A stretch of DNA of 64,000 nucleotides from Nocardioides luteus (GCF_014648595.1 NZ_BMRK01000007.1:62001-126000); one strand, 5' to 3'; numbered from the stretch's first letter, positions 1 to 10,092 are shown. Made by a program: numbers and translations. Notes: generated from the letters alone by a model not told the origin.

Positions 1-2
1 AG

Positions 3-947
3 TTCAACGACAGCCTCGGTGCGATCGGCGCCGGTTATCGCGACGACATCTATGACGTCATGAAGGGCGCCGGAGGCAACGACCTCGAACTTTCGAAGAA
101 AGACCTCCAGATCGTTCTGGGTGAGATGGGACGAGGTGAGGACAAGTCGGGTGTCGAGCTGCTCTCGGCATCCCTGGTCCAGGAAGGCAACCACCGGGTC
201 GATGTCGAGCTGGAGAGGTATCTGAAGGACCACCCCAACGCGACCATGCAGGACGTCAGCCGTGAGATCGGTGGCTCGCTTGCGGCGATCAACACCGAAA
301 CCGGCGGCGTACTGGGGGACACCTTGGGTGCCTCAGTCCTCGTCGACCTGGACGACGAACAAAGAGCCGCTGAGAAGGCTGCCTTCATGCAGAAGGCTTT
401 CAGCCTCGCGACGGGGTTCATCCCAGGGCCCGGGGACGCGGCTGTCGGAATGCTGCAAGAGGGTGCTGGAGATGTCACCAAGCATCTCGTGAAGACTTCT
501 GTGGACACCGCCACCAGCGAGGGCCTCGACGCGATGAAGAACGCGATCGGGTCGACCCCGCCGGCGAGCTCATGGCTGGCTGGCCAAGAGGATTCCGGAG
601 CACAGATGCTCAGCCGAAACCTGATGAACACCTATCTCGACGCCGGGCTGCTTCCGGACGACCTCGTGAAGGACATCACTGTCGAGACGGAAGAGGGCAG
701 GATCTTCCGGCCGGACATCTACACGGCAGACGACATCAACAAGATCGAAGGGCTGTCCGAGGCTGAGCGGGACCAGCTGCGCGAGTCGTGGCGTACGTGG
801 GACAACAGCAACCCGTCCCGGTACCTCGAGGATCTCGGTACCAACGGCCTGCAACAGTTCGACCAGCGCATCGAGGATGCAGCCAAGGATGCGAAGGAAC
901 TTTCCGATATGGATTACGACGATCGACAGAAGTGGAGGGAACAGTGA
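3..947 (+). CDS. Hypothetical protein, 5' end outside the window
   Basis: The reading frame is open from base 3 and enters from the left edge, so only the C-terminal 314 or so residues are visible. I recognise no catalytic motif. The visible part is acidic and mostly helical, with a small Gly/Pro/Ala-rich hydrophobic stretch (FIPGPGDAAVGML) in the middle, and it ends in a charged helix (DDRQKWREQ). Its stop overlaps the GTG of the next gene by 4 bases, so it is probably translated together with that lipoprotein. Large actinobacterial proteins of this style are often WXG/LXG-type secretion substrates, but nothing seen here proves it. The internal ATG at 60 is unlikely to be the true start because the frame continues upstream. 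Confidence 0.6.
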   Translation, partial: FNDSLGAIGAGYRDDIYDVMKGAGGNDLELSKKDLQIVLGEMGRGEDKSGVELLSASLVQEGNHRVDVELERYLKDHPNATMQDVSREIGGSLAAINTETGGVLGDTLGASVLVDLDDEQRAAEKAAFMQKAFSLATGFIPGPGDAAVGMLQEGAGDVTKHLVKTSVDTATSEGLDAMKNAIGSTPPASSWLAGQEDSGAQMLSRNLMNTYLDAGLLPDDLVKDITVETEEGRIFRPDIYTADDINKIEGLSEAERDQLRESWRTWDNSNPSRYLEDLGTNGLQQFDQRIEDAAKDAKELSDMDYDDRQKWREQ

Positions 948-1603
948 TCCGGTCGAGCCTGACCGCGCTTTTGACCCTCCTGGCACTGACCCTGTGCGGC
1001 TGCGGCGAATCCGAGCCGCCTTCGACTAAGGAACCGGACATGTACTGCGGAATCTTCAGCCAGCAGCTCGTTGAAAATCTGATCGGCGACCACAAGGCGA
1101 AGACCGCCGACGAGGACCTCACGGCAGAACGTGCCACGTGTGTGTTGCATGACATGGACGCCGGAGACTCTGCGCGACCCGTCGTCAACGTGATTGCGAT
1201 CCCGGTGCGTGACGAGGTCGCTCGAGACAGCGCCCAGAAGGAGAACGATGAGTTCGTCTCGATGGGCGGCGGACGCGAGGTCGACGCGGAAGCCCTTGCA
1301 GACCTCGGGAGCGGGCGCGTCGCCGTTTCTGAGTACGACGCCTTGAGCGGTCAGCGGATGACGAGTGTGAGTCTGGCGGTGATCACCGAGGGCCAGTCTC
1401 TTCGCATCATCTACAACCCGACATCGGGAGCAGCCGATGGCGCGGTCGACGCCGCGGTGGCCATCGCGAAGGACGTCGACTCGAACCTCGCTGAGCTGCA
1501 GCCGAGCGCCGAGTCGTCCACTGCTGGATCAAGAGGCGCTCCGAGCGGGACCGATGATTCCGTCGTGATCAGCGCGTCCAAGTTGGCAAGCCGACTCGGA
1601 TAG
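944..1603 (+). CDS. Putative lipoprotein
   Basis: The start is GTG 944, which overlaps the preceding TGA (GTGA) and has GGAGG at 934-938; the longer upstream frame is unlikely. The N-terminus is a lipoprotein signal: a hydrophobic run, then the lipobox L-C-G-C. The mature 200-residue protein is soluble and acidic and starts a domain with CGIFSQQLVENLIG, reminiscent of DUF3558-type actinobacterial lipoproteins (a weak, by-eye resemblance). The Ser/Thr-rich tail is probably disordered. Coupling to the gene before it suggests that the two act together at the cell surface. Function unknown. Confidence 0.75.
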   Translation: MIRSSLTALLTLLALTLCGCGESEPPSTKEPDMYCGIFSQQLVENLIGDHKAKTADEDLTAERATCVLHDMDAGDSARPVVNVIAIPVRDEVARDSAQKENDEFVSMGGGREVDAEALADLGSGRVAVSEYDALSGQRMTSVSLAVITEGQSLRIIYNPTSGAADGAVDAAVAIAKDVDSNLAELQPSAESSTAGSRGAPSGTDDSVVISASKLASRLG

Positions 1604-1752
1604 GCGCCAGGGACAGGGCGCCGCCGCGAGCCTGCCGCCCGCGGGTGGATGCTTTGCGTCGGCGTGGATCTGCGCGCCTCTGTCGGTCACCTGGGATAGG
1701 TTCTCGGACGACGTGGTCCGCTCGAAACGGGTTGGAGCGGACTGGAATCGAC

Positions 1753-2250
1753 ATGATGGGAAGTCTCGGGATGTCACACCTGGACGAGGTGGAGAACGCA
1801 GGCTCGACCGGAGCGGTGGTGACGGCGCTGCCGACGGCTGCCAACCGGTCGCAGAACGGGGGACGGGCCGGCCGCATCGCGCTCGTGCTCGCTGCGGGAA
1901 CCCTGACGTTCTTCGTCGCGACGCGGGTCCTCGCCGGGATCCCGAAGCTGACCCAGACCTATTACGACGCGCTCAACGGGTTCGGCGAGCGTCCGGTCAT
2001 CTGGTTCGTCCTCGGCCTCGTCCTGCTCGCCTCGATCGCTCCCGTCGCGGCCTCGATCGTCCTCGGCCACCGCAGCATGGGCCGGGCGAAGGTCGCCGGG
2101 GTTCGGCCGGTGGCCTCGGCGATCGCGCTCGGCATCGGTTACACGCTCGTCGTGTTCTGGGGCGTACGCCTCATCAGCGCGATCGCCAACGCGGGCGAGC
2201 TGGGCGGTGGGTTCCGGATCTTCGTCGAGTACGTCGGCCTCTGGGCGTGA
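1753..2250 (+). CDS. Small membrane protein, unknown function
   Basis: This 165-residue protein starts at ATG 1753 (ATG 1756 and 1771 are alternatives; no strong ribosome site distinguishes them). After a 40-residue polar N-terminus there are three hydrophobic segments: IALVLAAGTLTFFVATRVLAG, VIWFVLGLVLLASIAPVAAS and the one around ALGIGYTLVVFWGVRLI. I recognise no family. Its stop overlaps the GTG of the next membrane protein (GTGA at 2247-2250), so the pair is probably co-translated and may form a complex. Confidence 0.6.
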   Translation: MMGSLGMSHLDEVENAGSTGAVVTALPTAANRSQNGGRAGRIALVLAAGTLTFFVATRVLAGIPKLTQTYYDALNGFGERPVIWFVLGLVLLASIAPVAASIVLGHRSMGRAKVAGVRPVASAIALGIGYTLVVFWGVRLISAIANAGELGGGFRIFVEYVGLWA

Positions 2251-2705
2251 CCTCTGCGTCACAGGGTGGCCCCGAGCGGATGCCGACCCTGGTCGTCGGC
2301 TCCGTGCTCGCACTGGTCTACGCCGTCGGTCTGCTGATCGCCGCGCTGTGGGGCATCGGCATGGTCCTCGAGGACGAGGGCTCGCGGCTCAGCAGCGGTG
2401 AGCAGTCGGGGTTGGTCGTCGCATGCATGGGCGCGGCCGTCTCCGTATTCGGGATCTTCTGCATCCTGCGCGGCCTGCAGCGTCAGGTCTGGGCGATCAC
2501 GCTGGTGGCGACAGGGCTCGGCGTCGGCGTGCTGGTCGCGGTCGGCATCACGGTGACGATCTTCAGGGGCGACGACGACGGCGGGTTCAACTTCGGTTGG
2601 GTCTCACTCGTGGCGACGCTCGTCATGATCGCCCCGGTCGTCCTGTTGAGCATCGCGATCTCGAAGCTGCCGTCGCCGCACGATGACCAGGCCGACGGGC
2701 TCTGA
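2247..2705 (+). CDS. Small four-helix membrane protein, unknown function
   Basis: GTG 2247 overlaps the previous stop, which favours coupled translation; ATG 2280 is a reasonable alternative start. The 152-residue product has four hydrophobic segments (TLVVGSVLALVYAVGLLIAA, SGLVVACMGAAVSVFGIFCI, ITLVATGLGVGVLVAVGITV, WVSLVATLVMIAPVVLLSIA) joined by short polar loops, one of them Asp-rich (GDDDGG). No enzymatic motif is visible and no family was recognised. Its end is 1 base from the end of the convergent hydrolase gene. Confidence 0.6.
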   Translation: MTSASQGGPERMPTLVVGSVLALVYAVGLLIAALWGIGMVLEDEGSRLSSGEQSGLVVACMGAAVSVFGIFCILRGLQRQVWAITLVATGLGVGVLVAVGITVTIFRGDDDGGFNFGWVSLVATLVMIAPVVLLSIAISKLPSPHDDQADGL

Positions 2706-2706
2706 C

Positions 2707-3729
2707 TCAGTCGTCTCGACGTACGCCTGCCCAGAACCTCTCCAGCTCCGCATCGAGCTCGGCGGAGACCTGCATGGGTAGGGAGTGGGTGGTCTCGGGC
2801 CAGATCTTGACCGTCGCGTCGGGGAGCCGCTGGGCACGCTTCGCGGCGTCCTCGCCTCCGGCGAGCGACTTGTCGCTCGCGATCGCGACGTAGACCGGCA
2901 TCTTCAGGTTGCGCATCTGCTCATCGGTCAGCCGCGAGGGGGTCGGCAGGTTGCCGGAGTCGAAGTGGCGGGTGCCGGCGGCGATCATTCTGGCCATCGG
3001 GTCCTCAGGGTCGACCTCGGAGTCCTCGACGCCGCCGATGCGGTTCAGTGCGTGGTCGCGCAAGGACTCCGGCAGGAAGGGGAGTGCGGCCACCGCCGAC
3101 CAGGCGATCGCCCAGACGGGCAGCATGCCGAAGGTCATGATCGGTTCGAGCAGGGTCAGGCTGGCGAGCCGCTCCGGGTGGCGTACGGCGACAGCCGCCG
3201 CGAGGCCGCCACCCTGCGAGTGGCCGACGAGATGGATCCGGTCCAGATCGAGAGCATTCAGCGCCTCTTCGACCCAGCGGGCGTTGTCGGCCATGTCGCG
3301 CAGCGGCAGGGTCTGCTCCGACAGTCCGCTGTCCCCGATCGCATCGAAGGCGTAGACGGTGCGGTGAGCGAGGAAGTCGCGCAGGTTCTCACCCCACATC
3401 GGTACGCCGCTGGCCCGTCCCGGCACCAGCACGACCGGGACCTCGTCGACCGGGCGTGGGTTGACCCAGGCGTACGTCCGCACGGTGCCGAACGTGGTCT
3501 CGACGTCGCGGGTCTCGGTCGGCTGCGGCAGAGCGGCGAAGGCCGTCCGATAGGCGTCGGTGTAGGTCTGACGTCCGGCGGGGGTGCGGAAGTGGCCGAC
3601 GCCAGGACCGTTCGTGGTCAGCACCATCGCCAGGCACCCGGTCGAGACGAGCGCGACGAGCGTGAGGAGGACGATCGGCCACCGCCGCCTCCTGCGTGCT
3701 CGAGACCCTTCATCGATGTCCTTGCTCAT
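2707..3729 (-). CDS. Alpha/beta-fold hydrolase, membrane anchored
   Basis: The 340-residue protein begins with an Arg-rich cytoplasmic stretch and one hydrophobic segment (about 18-37), so it is anchored or exported. The alpha/beta hydrolase core follows: an oxyanion-type LVPGRASG at 101-108, the nucleophile elbow GHSQGG with Ser171, and a late His315 in TTHSLPM. The fold predicts ester, lactone or related hydrolysis, but the substrate cannot be told. A Cys in STGCLA could be a lipobox, although the spacing is unusual. It diverges from a TetR regulator across a 68-base gap containing a palindrome, the usual layout for a repressor and its target. Confidence 0.85.
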   Translation of the reverse strand: MSKDIDEGSRARRRRRWPIVLLTLVALVSTGCLAMVLTTNGPGVGHFRTPAGRQTYTDAYRTAFAALPQPTETRDVETTFGTVRTYAWVNPRPVDEVPVVLVPGRASGVPMWGENLRDFLAHRTVYAFDAIGDSGLSEQTLPLRDMADNARWVEEALNALDLDRIHLVGHSQGGGLAAAVAVRHPERLASLTLLEPIMTFGMLPVWAIAWSAVAALPFLPESLRDHALNRIGGVEDSEVDPEDPMARMIAAGTRHFDSGNLPTPSRLTDEQMRNLKMPVYVAIASDKSLAGGEDAAKRAQRLPDATVKIWPETTHSLPMQVSAELDAELERFWAGVRRDD

Positions 3730-3743
3730 GTCGCCCCCGATGA

Positions 3744-3797
3744 CGATGCGATCGCATTGGAATCATTACGATGCGACTGTATTGCTAAAGTGGCGCC
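3744..3797. promoter_or_regulatory. Divergent promoter with likely TetR operator
   Basis: A 16-base near-palindrome (CGATGCGATCGCATTG, 3744-3759) lies between the hydrolase and tetR, and its half-site CGATGCGA recurs at 3769-3776. A possible promoter for tetR has TTGGAA at 3757-3762 and TATTGC at 3780-3785 with 17 bases between. The palindrome overlaps that -35 region, as expected for autoregulation. The assignment is by position and symmetry only. Confidence 0.5.
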
Positions 3798-4361
3798 ATG
3801 CCAAGAGCCGTCGACCACGAGCAGCGCCGGTTCGAGATCGTGGCCGGGCTCTGGCAGATCGTCGCCGAGCAGGGGATCGAGGGCATCAGCCTGCGCAGCG
3901 TCGCGGCTCGCTCCGAGGTCTCGATGGGCCGCGTACAGCACTACTTCGGCACCAAGGACGCACTCGTCGTCGCCGGGATCGACCTGCTCGTGAAGCGCGC
4001 AGTGATCGAGTACGAGACCACGGCCGGACGGCCGCCGGACGAGCGTCTCCTCCACCTCTTGCTCCAGCAGATCCCGGCCACCGAAGCCGGCCGGATGGGC
4101 GTCACCGTCTGGTACGCCTACGTCGCCAAGGCCATGACCCACACCGCCGTGCGCGAGATCCTCGCGGAGGCGACCCGGGTCGGCGTCGAGGAGTGCACCC
4201 GTCACATCCAGGAGGCCGACGGCCTTCCGAAAGCCGCGGCGCGCGAGCGTGCCATCGAGCTGCTCGCCCTCTCCGACGGCCTCACCCTGCGCGTGCTCGT
4301 CGGCGACATCACCGCCGCGGAGGCCGAGGCTTCGATCCGGGACCACCGGGCCCGCCTCTAG
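3798..4361 (+). CDS. TetR family transcriptional regulator
   Basis: This 187-residue protein has the TetR layout: an N-terminal helix-turn-helix (IVAEQGIEGISLRSVAARSE, then VSMGRVQHYFGTKDAL, about residues 18-57) and an all-helical ligand-binding half. The HYFGTK signature of recognition helix and hinge is clear. It is divergent from the alpha/beta hydrolase and is the probable repressor of that gene and itself through the palindrome in the shared gap. The inducer is unknown. The downstream membrane-protein gene starts 9 bases after its stop and is probably co-transcribed. Confidence 0.9.
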   Translation: MPRAVDHEQRRFEIVAGLWQIVAEQGIEGISLRSVAARSEVSMGRVQHYFGTKDALVVAGIDLLVKRAVIEYETTAGRPPDERLLHLLLQQIPATEAGRMGVTVWYAYVAKAMTHTAVREILAEATRVGVEECTRHIQEADGLPKAAARERAIELLALSDGLTLRVLVGDITAAEAEASIRDHRARL

Positions 4362-4370
4362 GATCCGGAC

Positions 4371-5237
4371 GTGGTCGAGGACGAGGATCTGGGGTCGCCG
4401 TGGAAGCCGGCGGCGCGCAGGGTGGGCTGGAGCCTGATGAGCCTCTTCAACCTGCTGTTCGGCCTGCTGCTGATGGTCGGGTTCCTCGCGCTCGACGGCG
4501 GGGAGACCGGCCCGTACCTGATCGGCGTGACCTGCGGAGCGCTGTTCGTCCTGCTCGCCGCCTACGGACAGCTGACAAAAGGCGTACGCCTCGGCCGCCG
4601 ACCCGCCCACACCAGGATCAACCGTCTGGAGGGCGAGCCGGGGATCGAGATCAGGCTCCGCCGAGCGCCGGGGATCTGCGGCGAGCTGATGCTGGTGTGC
4701 TTCGTGGTGCTGCTGTGCCAGGTCGCGGGGCTCTCGTTCCGAGGAGGCAGCGCGGTGCTCGGGGTGGTGTGGACAGTGATCGCGGCGTTCTTCGCAGTCG
4801 TGACGACGGACCACCTGCTGACGATCACGGCACGCCGAGCGCTGCTGCTCACGCCCGAGAAGCTGACGGTCGAGATCGCTGGAGAGGTCGTCTCCGTGGC
4901 GTGGTCGGAGGTCCGGTTCGGTGTCTTCGAGCAGACCTCGACACACAAGGGCATCACCTCCACAAACCGGTTTCTCGAGATCACCCCTGATCACCGCGCA
5001 CCGACATGGTCGAGCGCCCGCCGCCGGATGCGACTGACGCCGAAGCTTTGGCGGCAGGAGATCCTCAGGGTCGGATTCTGGCTCTTCGACCACCCGGATC
5101 GGGTGCTCGCGACCCTGAAGGCGCTGCAGAGGCGACGCGACGACGACGCCCGCCGCGTTCTCCTCTCGAACGACGCCACCCTGGCCCACCTGGTGGGTGA
5201 CCTCGACGTTGCACCTCTGCCGGCCGGCCGGGTATGA
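4371..5237 (+). CDS. Hypothetical membrane protein
   Basis: GTG 4371 begins 9 bases after tetR. The 288-residue product has two pairs of hydrophobic segments: LMSLFNLLFGLLLMVGFLAL and YLIGVTCGALFVLLAAYG, then LMLVCFVVLLCQVAGLSF and VLGVVWTVIAAFFAVVTT. A soluble C-terminal half follows, basic in the middle (SSARRRMRLTPKLWRQEILR). That tail has the beta-rich look of a PH-like domain (LTVEIAGEVVSVAWSEVRFGVFE), which is an impression only. Function unknown; possibly in the TetR regulon. Confidence 0.65.
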   Translation: MVEDEDLGSPWKPAARRVGWSLMSLFNLLFGLLLMVGFLALDGGETGPYLIGVTCGALFVLLAAYGQLTKGVRLGRRPAHTRINRLEGEPGIEIRLRRAPGICGELMLVCFVVLLCQVAGLSFRGGSAVLGVVWTVIAAFFAVVTTDHLLTITARRALLLTPEKLTVEIAGEVVSVAWSEVRFGVFEQTSTHKGITSTNRFLEITPDHRAPTWSSARRRMRLTPKLWRQEILRVGFWLFDHPDRVLATLKALQRRRDDDARRVLLSNDATLAHLVGDLDVAPLPAGRV

Positions 5238-5291
5238 CGGGGAGTTCGACAGGGGTGCCCGGCCGGTAACCCCTGCCGAACTCCCCGTCGT
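5234..5291. terminator. Bidirectional hairpin terminator
   Basis: Bases 5236-5256 pair with 5269-5289 across a 12-base loop: a 21-bp stem with one G-U pair, starting inside the stop codon of the + strand gene. It separates two convergent genes, the membrane protein and the MpaB-type oxygenase. There is no T run, as is usual in high-GC actinobacteria. Confidence 0.85.
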
Positions 5292-5305
5292 ACCCCGCCG
5301 CCCCC

Positions 5306-6163
5306 TCAGCCCTGGTGCACCGGGCAGCCCGGCGCGAACGTGCCGAGGTCCTCGGTGTTGAAGCCGTGGGGGTAGCTGCGGACGCGGGGCATGTCCCGGA
5401 CGTACGCGGGCTTCCGCCGCGCGGGCAGCAGCGCGACCACGCGCGCCCGGGCCTTCAGGGCACCACGGGACACCGCCCGCGAGAGACGCCCCGGTTCGGG
5501 GTAGCCGAAGGCCTCCAGCAGATGCGGCTCCATCAGGGACAGGGAGAAGCGGCGGACCAGCGGGGCGAGCGGGCGGGGGTAGAAGGTGGTGAGCAGCTCG
5601 AGGGTCGCGTCGGCGACGGCGCGGCCGCCCTCGTCGTAGCCGAAGTGCTCGGCCTCGTAGGTGTCGAGCAGCTCTTCGAACTCCTCATATGTCGGCGGGA
5701 TGTCCTTGATCCCCATCCGCCGACCGAGCGCCTGGTAGTAGCGCAGCGCGGCGAGCTGCTCGTCGGGCGTCGAGCGCCGCCAGCCGAACTCCTGGTTCCA
5801 GCGGCGGGGGATCACCACGAAGGTGGAGAGGACGTAGCGCATGTCGTCGTTGGAGATGTCGTACATCCGGTGCATCTGGTTGATCCGTCGCACCGCCGCC
5901 CGGCCACGAGGGCTGTCGAGGTCCTCGATCGCCGCGTCCTCCATCAGCAGCGCGGTGTCGTCGTAGCGCTTCTGGGTGTGCTCGGTGAACTGGTGCGTGT
6001 CGGCCAGCAGCCCGCCGATCGACGGCACCGCGTAGGTGCGGAACAGCGCGAAGCTGAGCGACTGCATCGTGTCCCAGGGGAACTCGTAGAGACCCAGGAT
6101 CCTGGAGATCTTCTCGAAATCGGTCTCCGGGTCGAGCCCTGCCGTACGCGACTTCTTGACCAT
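5306..6163 (-). CDS. MpaB/DUF2236-type oxygenase
   Basis: The 285-residue protein matches the ER-bound oxygenase MpaB / latex-clearing protein family (DUF2236). Members are haem-type oxygenases acting on hydrophobic chains, and most bacterial ones have no known substrate. The characteristic block is MRYVLSTFVVIPRRWNQEFG with the following W-R-R, in a largely helical protein. The start at 6163 has AGGAGG 5 bases upstream; the longer frame lacks this. Its promoter region holds a CGATAC-N6-GTATCG palindrome (6178-6195) and a CRP-like site (6195-6208), both shared with the divergent serpin-like gene. Confidence 0.8.
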   Translation of the reverse strand: MVKKSRTAGLDPETDFEKISRILGLYEFPWDTMQSLSFALFRTYAVPSIGGLLADTHQFTEHTQKRYDDTALLMEDAAIEDLDSPRGRAAVRRINQMHRMYDISNDDMRYVLSTFVVIPRRWNQEFGWRRSTPDEQLAALRYYQALGRRMGIKDIPPTYEEFEELLDTYEAEHFGYDEGGRAVADATLELLTTFYPRPLAPLVRRFSLSLMEPHLLEAFGYPEPGRLSRAVSRGALKARARVVALLPARRKPAYVRDMPRVRSYPHGFNTEDLGTFAPGCPVHQG

Positions 6164-6177
6164 CGTGCCTCCTCGTT

Positions 6178-6208
6178 CGATACAGAATCGTATCGTGATC
6201 TCGGTCAC
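6178..6208. promoter_or_regulatory. Palindromic operator plus CRP-like site
   Basis: CGATAC (6178-6183) and GTATCG (6190-6195) form a 6-6-6 inverted repeat typical of TetR-type operators. It abuts GTGATCTCGGTCAC (6195-6208), a GTGA-N6-TCAC site of the CRP/GlxR type. Both lie in the 76-base gap between the MpaB-type gene and the serpin-like gene. The identical 14 bases recur before the acyl-CoA ligase at 27760-27773. Confidence 0.5.
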
Positions 6209-6239
6209 TTTGGTGGCTCCCGACCGTAATGTCTTCGTC

Positions 6240-7334
6240 ATGGAGACCTCCGGAACGCAGACGCCTCTGTCCCTCGCCGCCGCTCGTGCGATCCGGACGT
6301 ACGCCGCCACGACCCGCTCCGTGATCGGCTCAGCCGAGGCCTCGGTCATCTCGTACGCAGGTCTGTGGCTCCTCCTCGCCTCGCTGGCGACCGCGTCGGA
6401 GACCGAGACCGAGGACGTGCTGGGGCTGAAGCGGGCCGACGCCCGCGCCGCCGCGCTCGCGCTCCTGGACGAGCCGCACCCGACGATCGCGGCTGCGGTC
6501 GCCGGGTGGCTGCGGCCGGGCGTCCAGCTGAACAAGAGCCTGCCGGTGGTGCTCGACCGGCTGCCCGACCAGGCCGGACTCGACGCCTGGGCCGCGGACA
6601 ACACGCGCGGGCTGATCGAGCAGTTCCCGATGGAGATCGACGAGGACACGCTGCTCGTCCTCGCCTCCGCCCTGGTGGTCTCGCCGCGTTGGAGCGAGCC
6701 GCTGGAGCAGGACGAGGACGGGCTGCTCCTGCTCGAGAGCGGGTTCCAGGCGGTCGTGGACACCGAGGCCGCCGGTCCGGTCGCGGTCGCCTGCCCGCCG
6801 AGCGAGGACGGCATCTCGGTCTACTCGGTCATCGCGGCGGAGGACGTGACCGCGGCCGACGTGTGGCGCGCCTGCGACGAGGTCGTCGCCAGGATCGACG
6901 CGGGCGAGGTCCGCGACCAGACTTTCGCGGCCGACGATGAGGACGGCCACGCCTGGCAGGTCCGGGAGGTCACGGCCTACGGCAACCCCTCCGACCGCTG
7001 GCGCAGCCACCTGCCGGAGTGGCGGGCGGAGGATCTGCACGACCTCGCGGCTGCTCCCGGCGTCGCCGAGATCGCTCGCGGGGTGATGGCGGCGATCAGC
7101 GGCGACACCGAGGCGGCCTGCGTCCAGAAGGCGGTCGCGGCGTACGACCGGGAGGGCTTCGAGGCGGCCGCGGTGACCGGGATGATGATCCGCGCGGCCG
7201 GCGCCGCGCCGCGTGAGGCCACGGTCCGACAGATCGACCTGAGGTTCGACCGCCCCCACGCCGTGGTGGCGGTGGCGCGCGGGGGAGCGTGGGAGGGCAT
7301 CCCGCTCTTCAGCTCGTGGGTGACCCCGGCATAA
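6240..7334 (+). CDS. Serpin family protein (putative protease inhibitor)
   Basis: The 364-residue product has a serpin's length and end signatures. The N-terminal helix pair SVISYAGLWLLLASLATAS aligns with the family's 'SPLSI..AL..L..GA' block. Near the C-terminus a hinge EGFEAAAVTG (about 305-314) resembles the serpin hinge EEGTEAAAAT. It is followed by a reactive loop and by FDRPHAVVAVARG ... PLFSSWVTP, matching the family F-x-x-P-F and PLFMGRV-NP strands. Placing the hinge Gly at P15 puts P1 near Ala-Gly, with Arg at P3. Residue P14 is Phe rather than the usual Thr/Ser, which may slow loop insertion. There is no signal peptide, so it should act inside the cell. Start ATG 6240 fits the domain boundary. 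Confidence 0.7.
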   Translation: METSGTQTPLSLAAARAIRTYAATTRSVIGSAEASVISYAGLWLLLASLATASETETEDVLGLKRADARAAALALLDEPHPTIAAAVAGWLRPGVQLNKSLPVVLDRLPDQAGLDAWAADNTRGLIEQFPMEIDEDTLLVLASALVVSPRWSEPLEQDEDGLLLLESGFQAVVDTEAAGPVAVACPPSEDGISVYSVIAAEDVTAADVWRACDEVVARIDAGEVRDQTFAADDEDGHAWQVREVTAYGNPSDRWRSHLPEWRAEDLHDLAAAPGVAEIARGVMAAISGDTEAACVQKAVAAYDREGFEAAAVTGMMIRAAGAAPREATVRQIDLRFDRPHAVVAVARGGAWEGIPLFSSWVTPA

Positions 7335-7342
7335 TTTCCCGC

Positions 7343-8809
<1,467 letters not shown>

Positions 8810-8894
8810 CCCCGGCGACTCGCCGTTCGATCCGCGGGAGCTCCTCCAGCGAAAGTCTCGACCGCGGGGTCGCCAGGGTGCAGACTTCGCGTCC

Positions 8895-10076
8895 ATGACC
8901 CGACTCCAGCAGGCCCGAGCGGCAGTCTTCGTCGCCTTCGCGATCCAGGGACTGACCTTCGCGTCGTTGATCACCCGCCTGGAGTCGATCGCGACGAAGC
9001 TCGACCTCAGCGCGGGTGACGTGTTCGTGGTGCTCGGCGTGACCACCGCGGTCGGCGCGGTCGGCAGCGTCGTGGCGGGTCACCTCGCGACCCGGATCGG
9101 CAGCGCCGCCTCGCTCTCGATCATGCTCGCCGGCGCGTCCCTGGCCGCGGTCGTACCGGCCTTCGCGCCGTCGATGGCGACGCTGCTGGCCCTCATCGGG
9201 TTCTACGGGTTCTTCCTCGGCGGCGTCGACGCCTCGATGAACATGCAGGGCACGGCCACCCAGGACGCGTACGCCCGGCCGCTGATGAACGGCTTCCACG
9301 CGATGTGGAGCGCGGCGGCCGTCCTCGGCGCCGTCTACGCGACCGTGACGATCGCGCTCGGCGTACCGCTGGGTCTGGACATGATCCCCATCGCGATCGT
9401 GGGCCTGGTGGCCAACGCCGGCACGTTCCGGCTCCTGCTGCCGCCCGAGGCGGTCGACGCGGTGGAGGAGCGGACGAGCAGCACGGACGCCCCGAGGCCC
9501 CGGCTGCCCTGGCTGCCGCTCCTCCTGGTCGCGGTGCCGACGTTCGCGATGTGGTTCATCGACTCCGCCGCCTCGGCCTGGGGAGGGATCTATGTGGTCG
9601 ACGGCTTGGGTGCGGTCGCCGCGGCCGGGCCGGCGATCTACGCCGGCTACCAGCTGGTGCTCCTGGCTGTGCGCCTGCCCGGGGACCGTCTCGTCGCCAG
9701 GTTCGGCCCCGAGCGGGTGATCCGGACCGGCGGGATCGTGGGCGTGGGCGCGCTCGTGCTCATCGTCGCCGCCCCGCACTGGGTCGTGGCCGCGGTCGGC
9801 TTCGCGATCCTCGGCGGCAGCCTGGCGATGGTGCCGCCGCAGTCGTTCGTCGCCGCCGCCCACATCTCCCCGGACAACGCCGAGGAGGCCATCGCCCGGG
9901 TCAACCTGGCCAACTACGCCGGCTATCTTGCAGCCGCCTCTCTGATCGCCGCGGTGGCCGAGATCTTCGGCGAGCGGTCGATGTTCGTGATCCCGCTCGC
10001 GGTCTGCGTACTGATCCCACTGATGGCCCGCCGGTTCGCCACCCGGCCGGCGCCGCAGACCGTGAAGTCGCTCTAG
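8895..10076 (+). CDS. MFS transporter
   Basis: This 393-residue protein has 12 hydrophobic segments with the short loops of the major facilitator superfamily. It resembles the YbjJ/AraJ-like group of putative sugar or drug exporters. A motif-A-like loop (GHLATRIG) follows the second helix, and the middle loop (about 190-205) is charged and variable. It is an inner-membrane permease of unknown substrate. It begins 85 bases after the kinase gene and ends 53 bases before furA, whose own promoter lies in that gap. Confidence 0.85.
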   Translation: MTRLQQARAAVFVAFAIQGLTFASLITRLESIATKLDLSAGDVFVVLGVTTAVGAVGSVVAGHLATRIGSAASLSIMLAGASLAAVVPAFAPSMATLLALIGFYGFFLGGVDASMNMQGTATQDAYARPLMNGFHAMWSAAAVLGAVYATVTIALGVPLGLDMIPIAIVGLVANAGTFRLLLPPEAVDAVEERTSSTDAPRPRLPWLPLLLVAVPTFAMWFIDSAASAWGGIYVVDGLGAVAAAGPAIYAGYQLVLLAVRLPGDRLVARFGPERVIRTGGIVGVGALVLIVAAPHWVVAAVGFAILGGSLAMVPPQSFVAAAHISPDNAEEAIARVNLANYAGYLAAASLIAAVAEIFGERSMFVIPLAVCVLIPLMARRFATRPAPQTVKSL

Positions 10077-10092
10077 AAATTCACCGCCCGTT

